From: Bacteroidota bacterium
Lineage (GTDB): Bacteria > Bacteroidota > Bacteroidia > Chitinophagales > Chitinophagaceae
NCBI GenBank assembly: GCA_029558715.1
Contig: JAKQEA010000042.1
Coordinates: 41,685-105,684, forward strand
Length of the DNA stretch: 64,000 nt
Reading direction: 5' to 3'
The notes below the pieces were generated by a model. It was not told where the DNA came from and searched no databases. It was given only the letters and a program-made list of their open reading frames with translations. Below are positions 1-9,390 of the stretch, one piece after another. The stretch's first letter is position 1; every line of letters starts with the position of its first letter. The position numbers and the translations under genes are program-made.

Positions 1-1
1 G

Positions 2-2434
2 TTGCTCCTATGCCTGTACAGTAATGCCCAGGCCCCTGCTCCCCGGCAATTACCCGCCAAAAGAACCACACAACCGGTAAAAATTGATGGCCTCTTAAAT
101 GACTCGGCCTGGAAAGATGCGGCCATGATGACAGATCTTGTTGAATTTCGTCCCAAGATGGGAGCCAAAGAAAATCATGAGAACCGCACAGAAACTTACC
201 TGATGTATAACGATGAGGGTATCTACTTTGGCGGCTATTGTTATGAACGTACCAAAGACAGTATCGCTACTGAACTGGCCGGCCGGGATGGCTTTGGCAC
301 AAATGACTATGTAGGTTTGATATTTGATACCTACTACGATAAGATAAATGGTTTTGAATATTTCGTAACCCCGTTAAATGAGCAATGGGATGCAAAGATG
401 GCTCCCAACAATAACGGCAACAGTGAAGACTTTTCATGGAACGCTGTTTGGCAAAGTGGTGCTGTTATTCATGACAATGGCTGGAGTTTTGAAATGTTCA
501 TCCCCTATGCTGCCATACGATTTGGGAAAAAAGAAGTCCAAGACTGGGGATTAAATATTACACGGCGAAGAAGAAAAACAGAACAACAATATACCTGGAA
601 CCCAATCGATATAAATGTAAACGGGTTTCTTACGCAGGAAGGAATATGGACAGGTATCACCAATATCAAACCACCGCTGCGCTTACAGTTCTCTCCTTAT
701 TTTTCTGTTTATGCCAATCATTTTCCATCAAACCAGCCAGGACAAAAAAACTGGACCAGCCAGGTAAATGGTGGTATGGATGTGAAGTACGGCATCAACC
801 AGGCTTTTACCTTAGATGCCACTTTGATACCTGACTTTGGCCAGGTACAAAGTGATAACCGGGTACTTAATCTTGGTCCTTTTGATATACAGTTTAATGA
901 AAACAGGAACTTCTTTACAGAAGGTACCGAACTGTTTGGAAAAGGAGGATTATTCTACTCCCGCCGGATTGGCGTAGAGCCGGTATATTATGATATTTCA
1001 CTGGGCACTAATGAAAGAATCTTACAAAATCAACTGGAATCGAAATTGATCAACGCTTCAAAAATTTCAGGTCGTACACAAAAAGGATTGGGAATCGGCG
1101 TTTTAAACGCCATTACCAAGCCTCGTTATGCTACAATAGAAGATATAAATACCAAAGAGCAATACAAAAAAGAAGTGGAGCCATTGACCAATTATAATAT
1201 CCTGGTATTAGACCAGACTATGAAAAACAATTCCAGTGTAACATTGGTGAATACAAATGTCTGGCGGGGTGGCAGTGCTTATGATGCCAATGTTACTGCC
1301 GCTTTATTTGATCTGAATGATAAAAAGAATATGTGGAATGTAGGTGGCAAGAGTGCTGTAAGTTCCCGCATCGGTTACATTTCAAACGGAAAAACAGAGA
1401 CAGGCTACAGCCAGCAATTATATGTCGGAAAAACCAGCGGTCGTTTCAATTTCAATGTGTGGCAGGAATTGACTGATACCCGCTATACGCATCGTGACCT
1501 CGGCTATTTTACCAATAATAATTTTTTAGATCATGGATACTGGTTTGGTTACAAGTGGACAGAACCAAAAGGTTTTTACAACAGGATATTCATCAATACC
1601 AATTTCCGGTTCAGCAAATTGCTGAAACAAATTGGCCATATTGACCAGCAATACCAGCAGGCCAATATGAACTTCAATATGAACATACAATCAAAAAAAC
1701 TATGGTGGGTAGGAGCCTTCACCAATTTTATATTTCGTGGCAATGACTTTTATGAGCCAAGAAAAGAGGGCTGGTTTTTCCGTCGTGGATCCAGTCTTGT
1801 CCTGGGCGGATGGTTTGAAAGCAACATGGCAAAGAAATATTCTTTCAATACTGAACTATTTACCCGTACTTTTTTCAATTTCTACGATGCCTTCAGTTAC
1901 GAGATAAGCCTCCGGCAGAATTACCGGTTTAACAACCGGCTCACTGTTTCTCACTATATATATACCAACCCGTTATTTAATAATGTTGGGTTTGTATATG
2001 TACCCGGCAGCAATGATATCAACTTTGCAAGGCGCAAAAGAAATACCATTGAGAACATACTGAGTGTCAAATACAGCTTTACCAATAAAATGGGAATTAC
2101 CTTCAGGGCCAGGCACTACCTGAGCACTGTTGACAATAAAGAGTTTTATTTTCTTCAGCCAGATGGAAAATTAAAAGCTAATCCCACTTTTATCACCGGG
2201 GTAAATCAAAATTTTAATTTGTTCAATATTGATATGGTTTATACCTGGCAGTTTGCTCCCGGTAGTTTTATTAATATAGTATGGAAGAATGCAGTAGAAG
2301 ATTTTGACGGACATATCCAGAGAAGTTATTTCAAAAACTTTGACAGGACGATGAAGGCAGATGATAATAATAATATTTCTTTAAAAGTGATATATTTTCT
2401 TGATTATCTCCAATTAAAGAAAAAGAAAAGCTGA
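2..2434 (+). CDS. DUF5916 surface protein, 5' truncated
   Basis: The reading frame is open to the left edge, so the true start and most of the signal peptide lie outside the window; the visible part opens with the end of a hydrophobic segment followed by an NAQAP cleavage-like stretch. Residues about 20-220 resemble the CBM9-like module that opens DUF5916 proteins (VKIDGLLNDSAW, YNDEGIYFGGYCYE). The remaining ~580 residues alternate aromatic and polar residues and fit an outer-membrane beta-barrel (DUF5916). The family is common in Bacteroidota. Its substrate is not established, and carbohydrate binding is inferred only from the N-terminal module. The gene ends in a hairpin shared with the convergent gene at 2474. 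Confidence 0.85.
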   Translation: MLLCLYSNAQAPAPRQLPAKRTTQPVKIDGLLNDSAWKDAAMMTDLVEFRPKMGAKENHENRTETYLMYNDEGIYFGGYCYERTKDSIATELAGRDGFGTNDYVGLIFDTYYDKINGFEYFVTPLNEQWDAKMAPNNNGNSEDFSWNAVWQSGAVIHDNGWSFEMFIPYAAIRFGKKEVQDWGLNITRRRRKTEQQYTWNPIDINVNGFLTQEGIWTGITNIKPPLRLQFSPYFSVYANHFPSNQPGQKNWTSQVNGGMDVKYGINQAFTLDATLIPDFGQVQSDNRVLNLGPFDIQFNENRNFFTEGTELFGKGGLFYSRRIGVEPVYYDISLGTNERILQNQLESKLINASKISGRTQKGLGIGVLNAITKPRYATIEDINTKEQYKKEVEPLTNYNILVLDQTMKNNSSVTLVNTNVWRGGSAYDANVTAALFDLNDKKNMWNVGGKSAVSSRIGYISNGKTETGYSQQLYVGKTSGRFNFNVWQELTDTRYTHRDLGYFTNNNFLDHGYWFGYKWTEPKGFYNRIFINTNFRFSKLLKQIGHIDQQYQQANMNFNMNIQSKKLWWVGAFTNFIFRGNDFYEPRKEGWFFRRGSSLVLGGWFESNMAKKYSFNTELFTRTFFNFYDAFSYEISLRQNYRFNNRLTVSHYIYTNPLFNNVGFVYVPGSNDINFARRKRNTIENILSVKYSFTNKMGITFRARHYLSTVDNKEFYFLQPDGKLKANPTFITGVNQNFNLFNIDMVYTWQFAPGSFINIVWKNAVEDFDGHIQRSYFKNFDRTMKADDNNNISLKVIYFLDYLQLKKKKS

Positions 2435-2442
2435 ATGCAACT

Positions 2443-2477
2443 TTAAACAGCCGTTTAGAATATAAGCGGCTGTTTAA
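2443..2477. terminator. Bidirectional terminator hairpin
   Basis: Arms at 2443-2453 and 2467-2477 (core AACAGCCG / CGGCTGTT) are complementary around a 13-nt AT-rich loop. It lies between two convergent genes and overlaps the stop codon of the minus-strand gene. Confidence 0.6.
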
Positions 2478-3361
2478 TCCAGGATATTTCCGTATTCCGG
2501 CTTCCATTCATATTTCCAGCGGCGATGGCTCCATAAATAATTAGAAGGATCCTTGCGAATGATTCTTTCTACTTCGTTTTTATACATAACAGTAAGCTCC
2601 TGTGGCGTAAACTGAGAGGCAGATTCTGTCAGCACCTTACAGTCAAAGTGATAATGCCCTCGTTTTATTCTATTAAACCCGGCTATGATAACTGCTGTAT
2701 TATTCTTCACAGCTCCCTTAGCAGGGCCTGTAACAAAAGGTGTGGGTCTCCCAAAAAAATTTACCCAGTAGGCATTTGCAGGATTTCCCGGATTCTGATC
2801 TGCTGCCAGCGCTAAAACATAACGACCTGAAAAAACCTGGTGCATCTTAGTTCTGAATTCAGTAGCAGAAACCAGCACTGTCCCGTGCTTTTTTCTGAAG
2901 TTATAAAATATCCGGTTCAGTATTTTGTTTTTAATGGGCATATAAACACCAACAAACGGAGCAGAAAGCTGTAAGGGATAAAGAATATTTACATACTCCC
3001 AGTTAAACTGGTGACAAGCCATCGCATGAATATTACATCCTTTCTGTATTAGTTCATTTATCGGATCAATATCAGCAGAGCTTCTTTTTAAAGCAGTTTT
3101 GGCCGATATAGAAATGAACTTAACCGACTCTACAAATGTATCAATCAGGTTATGGTAAAACTGCCTGGCTATTTTCAGCCGCTCTTTTTCTGCTTTTTCC
3201 GGGAAAGCAATATTCAGGTTATTCATGACCACATCTCTGCGGTATTTGAACAGATAAAATACAAACACATAAATCACATCAGAGATGAAATACAATACCC
3301 TGAAAGGTAACTTAGATATAAGCCAGAGAAACCCATATACAACATAATACATAGCTGGCAA
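2474..3361 (-). CDS. Lysophospholipid acyltransferase, LpxL/HtrB-like
   Basis: A 295-residue protein with a hydrophobic N-terminus (residues 5-40), as in membrane-anchored late acyltransferases of lipid A synthesis. The H-x4-D/E catalytic motif is present as H117-QFNW-E122. The family moves an acyl chain from acyl-ACP onto a lipid A precursor at the inner face of the cytoplasmic membrane; in Bacteroidota some members may instead acylate aminolipids. It is the last gene of a four-gene operon, 9 bp after nadB. ATG codons at 3361 and 3352 are both possible starts. The family is clear; the exact acceptor is not. Confidence 0.85.
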   Translation of the reverse strand: MPAMYYVVYGFLWLISKLPFRVLYFISDVIYVFVFYLFKYRRDVVMNNLNIAFPEKAEKERLKIARQFYHNLIDTFVESVKFISISAKTALKRSSADIDPINELIQKGCNIHAMACHQFNWEYVNILYPLQLSAPFVGVYMPIKNKILNRIFYNFRKKHGTVLVSATEFRTKMHQVFSGRYVLALAADQNPGNPANAYWVNFFGRPTPFVTGPAKGAVKNNTAVIIAGFNRIKRGHYHFDCKVLTESASQFTPQELTVMYKNEVERIIRKDPSNYLWSHRRWKYEWKPEYGNILD

Positions 3362-3370
3362 AGATAACCA

Positions 3371-4972
3371 CTATAAAACGATGTTCTGTACCAGGTGACT
3401 CTTGCCCGGATAATCTGTATTATAATGCAATCCCCTGCTTTCCTTCCTGAAGCTGGCACCTTTTACAATCAGGTAGCCAACAGTGATCATATTACGAAGC
3501 TCAAGCAATTGAGGTGATAAAGAACTGCTTTGATACAACTGTTCTGTTTCTTCCCAAAGCAGGTCAAGACGTCTTGAGGCTCTTTGTAAACGGACGTCAT
3601 TACGAACAATACCTACATAGTCACTCATTATCAGCTGTAGTTCTTTCAAACTTTGTGTTATCAGAATCATTTCCCTGGGTTCAGTAGTCCCTTCTGCATT
3701 CCAGTCTGGTAAAGACTCGTTAAACGATACATCTTTTACTTTCTCCGCTGCATCAATGAAACACCGGTGTGCAAAAACCATTGCTTCAAGCAATGAATTA
3801 CTGGCTAAACGGTTAGCACCATGCAATCCTGTACTGGCACATTCGCCACAGGCATATAAACTCTTAATAGAACTTCTTCCCCACTCATCTGTTTTTATTC
3901 CTCCGCAGCTATAATGAGCCGCCGGAGCAACGGGTATCATATGTTGTGTTATATCAATTCCAATTGACAGGCATTTTTCATAGATATTGGGGAAATGTTC
4001 AGTAAATTTTTCTTTAGTGAAATGACGGCAATCCAGCCATACATGCTCCGTACCTGTTCGTTTCATCTCACTATCAATGGCCCTGGCCACAATATCACGG
4101 GGTGCCAGGTCTTTTCTGGCATCATACCTTTCCATAAAGGCTTCCCCATTTTTGTTTCTTAATATTCCCCCATCACCCCGAACAGCTTCTGTAATTAAAA
4201 AAGCCTGCCCCCTTACCCCGGGTTCATATAAGGCAGTGGGGTGGAACTGAATAAACTCCATGTTCTCAATTCTTCCTTTTGCCCTGTACACCATTGAAAC
4301 TCCATCCCCGGTTGCAATGGAGGGATTAGTAGTCGTTCTGTAAACCTGTCCATTGCCCCCCGTAGCAAGCAAAGTTATTTTAGACAATATTTTCTCGATC
4401 TTGTTCGTCTCCAGGTTTAATACATACACTCCATAACATTCCACATCAGGTGTTGATTTGGTGATCAGGTATCCAAGGTGGTGTTGTGTTATAATATCAA
4501 TTACAAAGCAATGTTTGATGAATTCGATATTGGCCTGTCTCGCTACAGCATCAAGTAAAGCTCTTTCCATTTCCTTGCCTGTCACATCTTTGTGATGAAG
4601 AATACGAAACTCTGAATGTCCTCCTTCTTTTCCTCTTTTGTATTCTCCGTCATCTTCTCTGTCAAACTGAGCGCCCCAGTCAATAATTTCCTGTACTCTT
4701 TCCGGCCCTTCCTTCACTACAATTTCCACTACTTTCTCATTGCAAAGTCCGTCGCCGGCAATCAGTGTATCCTCAATATGCTTTGCAAAACTGTCATTCT
4801 CCAGGTCATTCACTACTGCAATACCACCCTGTGCATATTTTGTATTGGTTTCATCTGCTGTGGCTTTTGTCATCACCAATACTTTCTTGTCCGGAAATTT
4901 ACTGGCCATTTTTAAAGCGTAAGTCAGCCCTGCAATGCCCGATCCAATAACTAAAAAATCTGTTTTGTGCAT
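3371..4972 (-). CDS. nadB: L-aspartate oxidase
   Basis: A 533-residue flavoprotein. It oxidises L-aspartate to iminoaspartate, the first step of de novo NAD synthesis, and feeds quinolinate synthase NadA. The N-terminal FAD-binding motif GSGIAG is at residues 9-14. The succinate-dehydrogenase-like core (QFHPTALYEPG, APAAHYSCGGI, HGANRLASNSLLE) and a helical C-terminal domain are intact and of normal length. nadA and nadC are not in the window. The gene lies 9 bp from both the lysoplasmalogenase gene and the acyltransferase gene, which indicates one transcript started at ispG. Confidence 0.95.
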   Translation of the reverse strand: MHKTDFLVIGSGIAGLTYALKMASKFPDKKVLVMTKATADETNTKYAQGGIAVVNDLENDSFAKHIEDTLIAGDGLCNEKVVEIVVKEGPERVQEIIDWGAQFDREDDGEYKRGKEGGHSEFRILHHKDVTGKEMERALLDAVARQANIEFIKHCFVIDIITQHHLGYLITKSTPDVECYGVYVLNLETNKIEKILSKITLLATGGNGQVYRTTTNPSIATGDGVSMVYRAKGRIENMEFIQFHPTALYEPGVRGQAFLITEAVRGDGGILRNKNGEAFMERYDARKDLAPRDIVARAIDSEMKRTGTEHVWLDCRHFTKEKFTEHFPNIYEKCLSIGIDITQHMIPVAPAAHYSCGGIKTDEWGRSSIKSLYACGECASTGLHGANRLASNSLLEAMVFAHRCFIDAAEKVKDVSFNESLPDWNAEGTTEPREMILITQSLKELQLIMSDYVGIVRNDVRLQRASRRLDLLWEETEQLYQSSSLSPQLLELRNMITVGYLIVKGASFRKESRGLHYNTDYPGKSHLVQNIVL

Positions 4973-4981
4973 GTGTCAAAA

Positions 4982-5656
4982 TTAATTGGATGACCTGATA
5001 TAGCGAATTGCCCCTTCAGCAATCAGGAATTGTGCTAACCCGTAAGTGAGCATTATAACAATACCAGCTACCTCAAACGCCTGGTAAAATTTGTTTACAG
5101 CAAGAACCGAATCAGAAATAACAAAAAGTAATGCGCCTGTCATCATCCATTTGCCTGCATTCTTATTATTAATGTATAGCATATACATAGCCAGCATAAA
5201 CATGATACTAATAACAACCCCATAAATACGAACCGGCCATTTCATCTCATTCAAATAGGGCGACAACCAGGTAATAAGTGCTGCATAATAAATAATTATT
5301 ACGAGCAGTAGCCATATGCTTCTCTTAACTTTTTCTGCTAAACGAACCTTATAAAAGAAAATGATATAAAAAATATGTGCCAGTAAAAAGGAAGATAACC
5401 CCAATAAAAAGAAAATATCCCTTTGACCCTGGAACATCAGCAATACATCACCACCCCAGGAAAAGAATAATGCAAGTAATATCCACTTCTGCAGCTTGCT
5501 GCTTATGTTACCGGTTTCAATAAAAAAATAAGCCGCTAAAAAAGGAATGATCAATGGCTTGGATAAATACTGAATTATTTCATTCTCCGTTTGTATTCCA
5601 ACAATATCTGTCACCAAAGCAATAAAAAAGCCAATGATCCATAGTCTTTTTTTCAT
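4982..5656 (-). CDS. Lysoplasmalogenase, YhhN/TMEM86 family
   Basis: A 224-residue integral membrane protein with about eight hydrophobic segments, matching the YhhN/TMEM86 family. Family members hydrolyse the vinyl-ether bond of lysoplasmalogen. Whether this organism makes plasmalogens cannot be seen here, so the substrate is inferred. It is the second gene of the ispG operon, with 9-bp gaps on both sides, next to another lipid-active enzyme (the LpxL-like acyltransferase). Confidence 0.8.
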   Translation of the reverse strand: MKKRLWIIGFFIALVTDIVGIQTENEIIQYLSKPLIIPFLAAYFFIETGNISSKLQKWILLALFFSWGGDVLLMFQGQRDIFFLLGLSSFLLAHIFYIIFFYKVRLAEKVKRSIWLLLVIIIYYAALITWLSPYLNEMKWPVRIYGVVISIMFMLAMYMLYINNKNAGKWMMTGALLFVISDSVLAVNKFYQAFEVAGIVIMLTYGLAQFLIAEGAIRYIRSSN

Positions 5657-5665
5657 ACTGCAGAT

Positions 5666-7666
5666 TTATGCATCAATCCAGGCGTCACTTTCCTTTAATA
5701 AGTTAATTAATTCATCCACCGCCACTTCACTGTTTACATTCCGTTTCACCACTTCCTTTCCTTTATACAAAGTAACTTTCCCCGGGCCACTGCCAACATA
5801 ACCAAAATCGGCATCAGCCATTTCACCCGGTCCATTCACAATACAACCCATAATGGCAATCTTTATCCCTTTCAGGTGATTGGTAACGGCCCGGATCTTT
5901 GCAGTGGTCTCCTGCAGATCAAATAAAGTACGACCACAACTTGGACAACTGATATACTCTGTTTTTGAGATCCTTGTCCTGGTGGCCTGCAGGATACTAA
6001 AAGCCGTATTATTAGTAAACTGGTAGATATCTTTTACTTCGAGGTATGTACGACCAGTTGCTTTTACACTTTCCATCTGCGCTTTATTGCTGTAGCCCAG
6101 GCAGATTCCATCACCCATCCCTTCCAAAAATAAAGCACCTGTTTCCGTAGCAAAATGTATCAGATGCTCATCAGGAGTTTGCCAGTTGCTGTCTGTAACC
6201 AATACAACAGGGTTTTTAATACCTCTGCTTTGCAACTCCATAAACATCCTGCGAACAGACTGCATTGCATTACGATTAGTACTGCTCAGACAGATCACCA
6301 CTGTCGGGTCTTTGACTATACTATCTAAAAATGTATAATCATTCAAAGGCGTATCATCACTGTAACAATCCTGCATCACAAAATTCAGTTTATCACTTTT
6401 TATTTCTGCTTCTGCAAAACCACCGGCTTCAAAAATGGGGAAATACTTTGTTTTATCAACTGCCTGTATCCAGGCGCCGGGATAAACAATTACTTTCAAG
6501 GTTCCCGGTAATTCAAAATTCAATAGCTGGCTACCTGTAAAAATATAATCAGCTGCTGCATCACTTATATTCCACTTATCCGTTGCTTCGTTATATGTAT
6601 ACCCTATACTTTGCAGGTGCTGCGGAGTTATTTTCTCTACCTTATGCAGGTCGGCTATTACTACAGGAACATGCCTGCCGCCAATATTATCAATGGGAAA
6701 TGTTTCTCTCCTTTTATACTCAAAAGGGTTATAAGGCAATTTAGAAAAAGTGGGTACTGAACTGCTTCCTTCAGATGAGTTAGCAAGGTTATACCTTTTC
6801 ACCAAATCTTTACAAACAGGTATCTCGAATTCAGGATCTTCTGTTAACGATACCCTGATCGTATCGCCAATTCCATCTTCCAATAATGTACCAATACCAA
6901 CAGCACTCTTTATTCTTCCGTCCTCACCATCACCTGCCTCCGTTACACCTAAATGTAACGGATAACATTCGCCAAATTCATCAGCCATTGTCTTTACCAG
7001 CAACCGGTAAGCCTGCACCATCACCTGCGGGTTACTGCTCTTCATACTCAGTACAATATTGTGATAGGCTTCTGCCCTTGCAATCCGTAAAAATTCCATA
7101 GCACTTTCCACCATCCCGTTTGCAGTATCACCATAACGGCTCATGATCCGATCACTGAGAGAGCCATGATTTGTACCAATCCGCATAGCTGTTCCATACT
7201 CCTTGCATATTTTTACCAGCGGGGTAAACCGTTCCCGGATACGATCTATCTCTTCTGCATACTCCGAATTGGTGTACTCTATCTGTTCAAATTTTTTCTT
7301 ATCCACATAATTACCAGGATTCACTCTCACTTTTTCTATAATCCTTGCCGCGATTTCTGCAGCATTCGGGGTAAAATGAATATCAGCCACCAGGGGTATT
7401 GTATAGCCTCTTTTTCTCAACTCATTTTTTATATTCAGCAGGTTTTCTGCTTCCTTTTTTGAAGGTGCTGTTATACGAACCATCTCTGCTCCTGCTTCAA
7501 TACAACGTATACTCTGCTCTACCGTGGCAATTGTATCCATGGTATCAGTAGTGGTCATAGTTTGTATCCGTATAGGATTAAAATTACCCAGCAGCAGGTC
7601 GCCTATCTTAACTTCCCTTGTTTTAAGACGTTTATATTCAGTAAGTGATTCGCAGTAAAGTTGCAT
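5666..7666 (-). CDS. ispG: 4-hydroxy-3-methylbut-2-enyl diphosphate synthase, long form
   Basis: A 666-residue IspG (GcpE), the penultimate enzyme of the MEP isoprenoid pathway, converting MEcPP to HMBPP. The N-terminal TIM barrel carries the PIRIQTMTTTDT start and the GTNHGSLSDR segment. The C-terminal [4Fe-4S] domain shows CPSC, then GCIVNGPGE with the third Cys and catalytic Glu. At ~660 residues rather than ~370 it is the three-domain form with an inserted middle domain (about 300-540) known from plants, Chlamydiae and Bacteroidota. It leads the operon ispG-lysoplasmalogenase-nadB-acyltransferase. A promoter -7 box ends only 4 nt before the ATG, so the mRNA may be leaderless. Confidence 0.95.
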   Translation of the reverse strand: MQLYCESLTEYKRLKTREVKIGDLLLGNFNPIRIQTMTTTDTMDTIATVEQSIRCIEAGAEMVRITAPSKKEAENLLNIKNELRKRGYTIPLVADIHFTPNAAEIAARIIEKVRVNPGNYVDKKKFEQIEYTNSEYAEEIDRIRERFTPLVKICKEYGTAMRIGTNHGSLSDRIMSRYGDTANGMVESAMEFLRIARAEAYHNIVLSMKSSNPQVMVQAYRLLVKTMADEFGECYPLHLGVTEAGDGEDGRIKSAVGIGTLLEDGIGDTIRVSLTEDPEFEIPVCKDLVKRYNLANSSEGSSSVPTFSKLPYNPFEYKRRETFPIDNIGGRHVPVVIADLHKVEKITPQHLQSIGYTYNEATDKWNISDAAADYIFTGSQLLNFELPGTLKVIVYPGAWIQAVDKTKYFPIFEAGGFAEAEIKSDKLNFVMQDCYSDDTPLNDYTFLDSIVKDPTVVICLSSTNRNAMQSVRRMFMELQSRGIKNPVVLVTDSNWQTPDEHLIHFATETGALFLEGMGDGICLGYSNKAQMESVKATGRTYLEVKDIYQFTNNTAFSILQATRTRISKTEYISCPSCGRTLFDLQETTAKIRAVTNHLKGIKIAIMGCIVNGPGEMADADFGYVGSGPGKVTLYKGKEVVKRNVNSEVAVDELINLLKESDAWIDA

Positions 7667-7670
7667 ATTG

Positions 7671-7678
7671 CAAAACTA
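7671..7678 (-). promoter_or_regulatory. -7 promoter box of the ispG operon
   Basis: On the minus strand TAGTTTTG matches the Bacteroidota TAnnTTTG box and is followed by CAAT and then the ATG of ispG. No clear TTG -33 element lies at 17-23 nt. By the usual box-to-start distance, transcription should begin at or within a few bases of the start codon. Confidence 0.5.
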
Positions 7679-7699
7679 ACAAAGAACCCGCAGCTTGGT

Positions 7700-8329
7700 T
7701 TACCAATCTTTGGCTTGCCCGCCACCCGATTTCGATTTTTCTTTATGAAGCCGCTGGCTCACATCTTTTTCTTTTTGCTCCAGCAGCTTAAGACGCTGCT
7801 CTGCTTCTTTGGGGCTCATTTTGGGTTGCTGTTGCTTTTTCTGTTGCTCTTGTTGCTTCTTTTTGGGATTCTCTTTTTCCTCTTTCTTTTTAGGAGGGTT
7901 TCTCTTTTTTAATTCCAACAGCGCCTTTTGCAGGTTTTCTCTTGCCTCTTTATCATCAGGATTTTGACGGAGTGCATTTTTGTATGCTTCAATACTTTCT
8001 TCCAGTTTTTTTTGCCCGGTAAGTACTACTCCTTTATTGTAATATGATTTTGACTTTAGATCTTTCTCTGTCGTTTTTTCTATCAATACTGAAAACTCTT
8101 TTAAGGCTTCTTCCTGTTTTCCCTGCTTCTGCAAACTGTTGGCCAAATTAAATTTTGCTGTGGTATTAGCAGGATTAGCTGCTACCGCCCTGTTATATTC
8201 AACTGCCGCCTTTTCAAACTGCTGTTGCTTATAGTACCCATTTCCTTTTTGAATCGCCTTTTCATCATCCTGCGATTTTGCAAGCAGTGTAATTAAAAAA
8301 ATTACTGTTATCGAAAAGCATTTTTTCAT
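7700..8329 (-). CDS. batC: TPR protein, BatC-like
   Basis: A 209-residue exported protein. A short signal peptide (residues 1-19) is followed by three tetratricopeptide repeats (about 23-130), then a highly charged K/E/Q tail ending in GGGQAKDW. In Bacteroidota Bat operons BatC is a periplasmic TPR protein coded just after the VWA protein BatB. Here the ATG overlaps the end of the batB-like gene by 4 bp, so the two are probably translationally coupled. The low-complexity tail makes unaided family assignment weaker than the gene order. The role proposed for Bat proteins is envelope integrity or stress tolerance. Confidence 0.75.
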   Translation of the reverse strand: MKKCFSITVIFLITLLAKSQDDEKAIQKGNGYYKQQQFEKAAVEYNRAVAANPANTTAKFNLANSLQKQGKQEEALKEFSVLIEKTTEKDLKSKSYYNKGVVLTGQKKLEESIEAYKNALRQNPDDKEARENLQKALLELKKRNPPKKKEEKENPKKKQQEQQKKQQQPKMSPKEAEQRLKLLEQKEKDVSQRLHKEKSKSGGGQAKDW

Positions 8330-9330
8330 ACTACCAGTTTCTTTTTACGTTCCGGAATTAAGTTTTCTGCCAATAACAAAATAAACATGGCCACAGCAAA
8401 CCATATATAATAAGTTTTAAAATTCATTTGTGAAACATCACCAAATGCTTTTCTCTCTATCTGGGATAATTGGCTCTTAATCGAAGCAATGGCGTCATCA
8501 CTGTTTTGCAGCCTTATATAAATACCGTTTGTGTACTGAGCAATTTCTTTCAGCCCTTCTTCGTTCAATTTGGATATTATTGTATTACCAGCTTCGTCTC
8601 TTTTATTTTGCCCGGTGGCAGGATCAACGATAGATGACCCATCCGGAGAACCGATACCGATCGCATTTATCATCACTCCCTGCGCTGCAAGATCTTTGGC
8701 CGTACTTATTGCATCTGCATCATGATCTTCTCCATCAGAAATAAGCACTACCGTCTTAAATCTTTTTTCAGCACTATTAAAAACTCCTGCACTCATTTTC
8801 AGTGCATCACTGATAACAGTACCCTGCTGGGGTACAGCATCCGGAGTGGCTGAAGATATAAATAGGCTGGCAGCTCCATGATCAACCGTCAATGGCATTT
8901 GCAAATAAGCTTTACCGGCAAACAGTATTAGGGCTATCCTGTCATTCGGCATTTCATTGATCAGTTTATTGACAAATTGCTTGGCTCTTTCCAGTCTGTT
9001 GGGTGCCAGGTCAGCAGCCAGCATACTTTTGCTTACATCCAGTGCTATCGCTACATCAATTCCTTTTCTTTCTACCCCATCCGTATCTCCGGGTACCCTG
9101 GGATTCATTACTGCTATAATACCTGTTGCAATTGCGAGTATAAGTAATATGAATTTTACAGTGAATCCCTTAGAAGAGAAGTTATCAATCAATAATTTTA
9201 CCAGCTTCTTATCACCGATCTTATTTAAAGTATTTCCTTTCCAGCGCAGCAAATAAAGAAACAAACCGACAAGTATGGCAATAGCCACAAAAAGCCATAC
9301 AAACTCATTATATTGAAACTGCCAGTTCAT
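8326..9330 (-). CDS. batB: VWA-domain membrane protein, BatB-like
   Basis: A 334-residue protein with two N-terminal transmembrane helices (about 11-29, 57-75), a von Willebrand A domain (about 90-290) and a C-terminal helix (about 310-327). The MIDAS metal site D98-V-S100-K-S102 is intact, and the AxDLAPNRLERAKQ stretch is typical of BatB. The domain should face the periplasm or membrane surface and bind partners through a divalent metal. batC follows with a 4-bp overlap. batA, batD, batE and moxR, usually adjacent, are absent: a beta-lactamase gene lies 60 bp upstream. Confidence 0.8.
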   Translation of the reverse strand: MNWQFQYNEFVWLFVAIAILVGLFLYLLRWKGNTLNKIGDKKLVKLLIDNFSSKGFTVKFILLILAIATGIIAVMNPRVPGDTDGVERKGIDVAIALDVSKSMLAADLAPNRLERAKQFVNKLINEMPNDRIALILFAGKAYLQMPLTVDHGAASLFISSATPDAVPQQGTVISDALKMSAGVFNSAEKRFKTVVLISDGEDHDADAISTAKDLAAQGVMINAIGIGSPDGSSIVDPATGQNKRDEAGNTIISKLNEEGLKEIAQYTNGIYIRLQNSDDAIASIKSQLSQIERKAFGDVSQMNFKTYYIWFAVAMFILLLAENLIPERKKKLVV

Positions 9331-9390
9331 CGGGTCAACTACTCAAAATTCATGCTACAAAACCACCTGTCTGCCCTACACATAGTGGAA

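Noticed and set aside
7661..7912. 83-codon plus-strand frame rich in Leu and Phe opposite the TPR gene
   Set aside because: A mirror of the Lys/Gln-rich low-complexity tail of the BatC-like protein, not a membrane protein gene.
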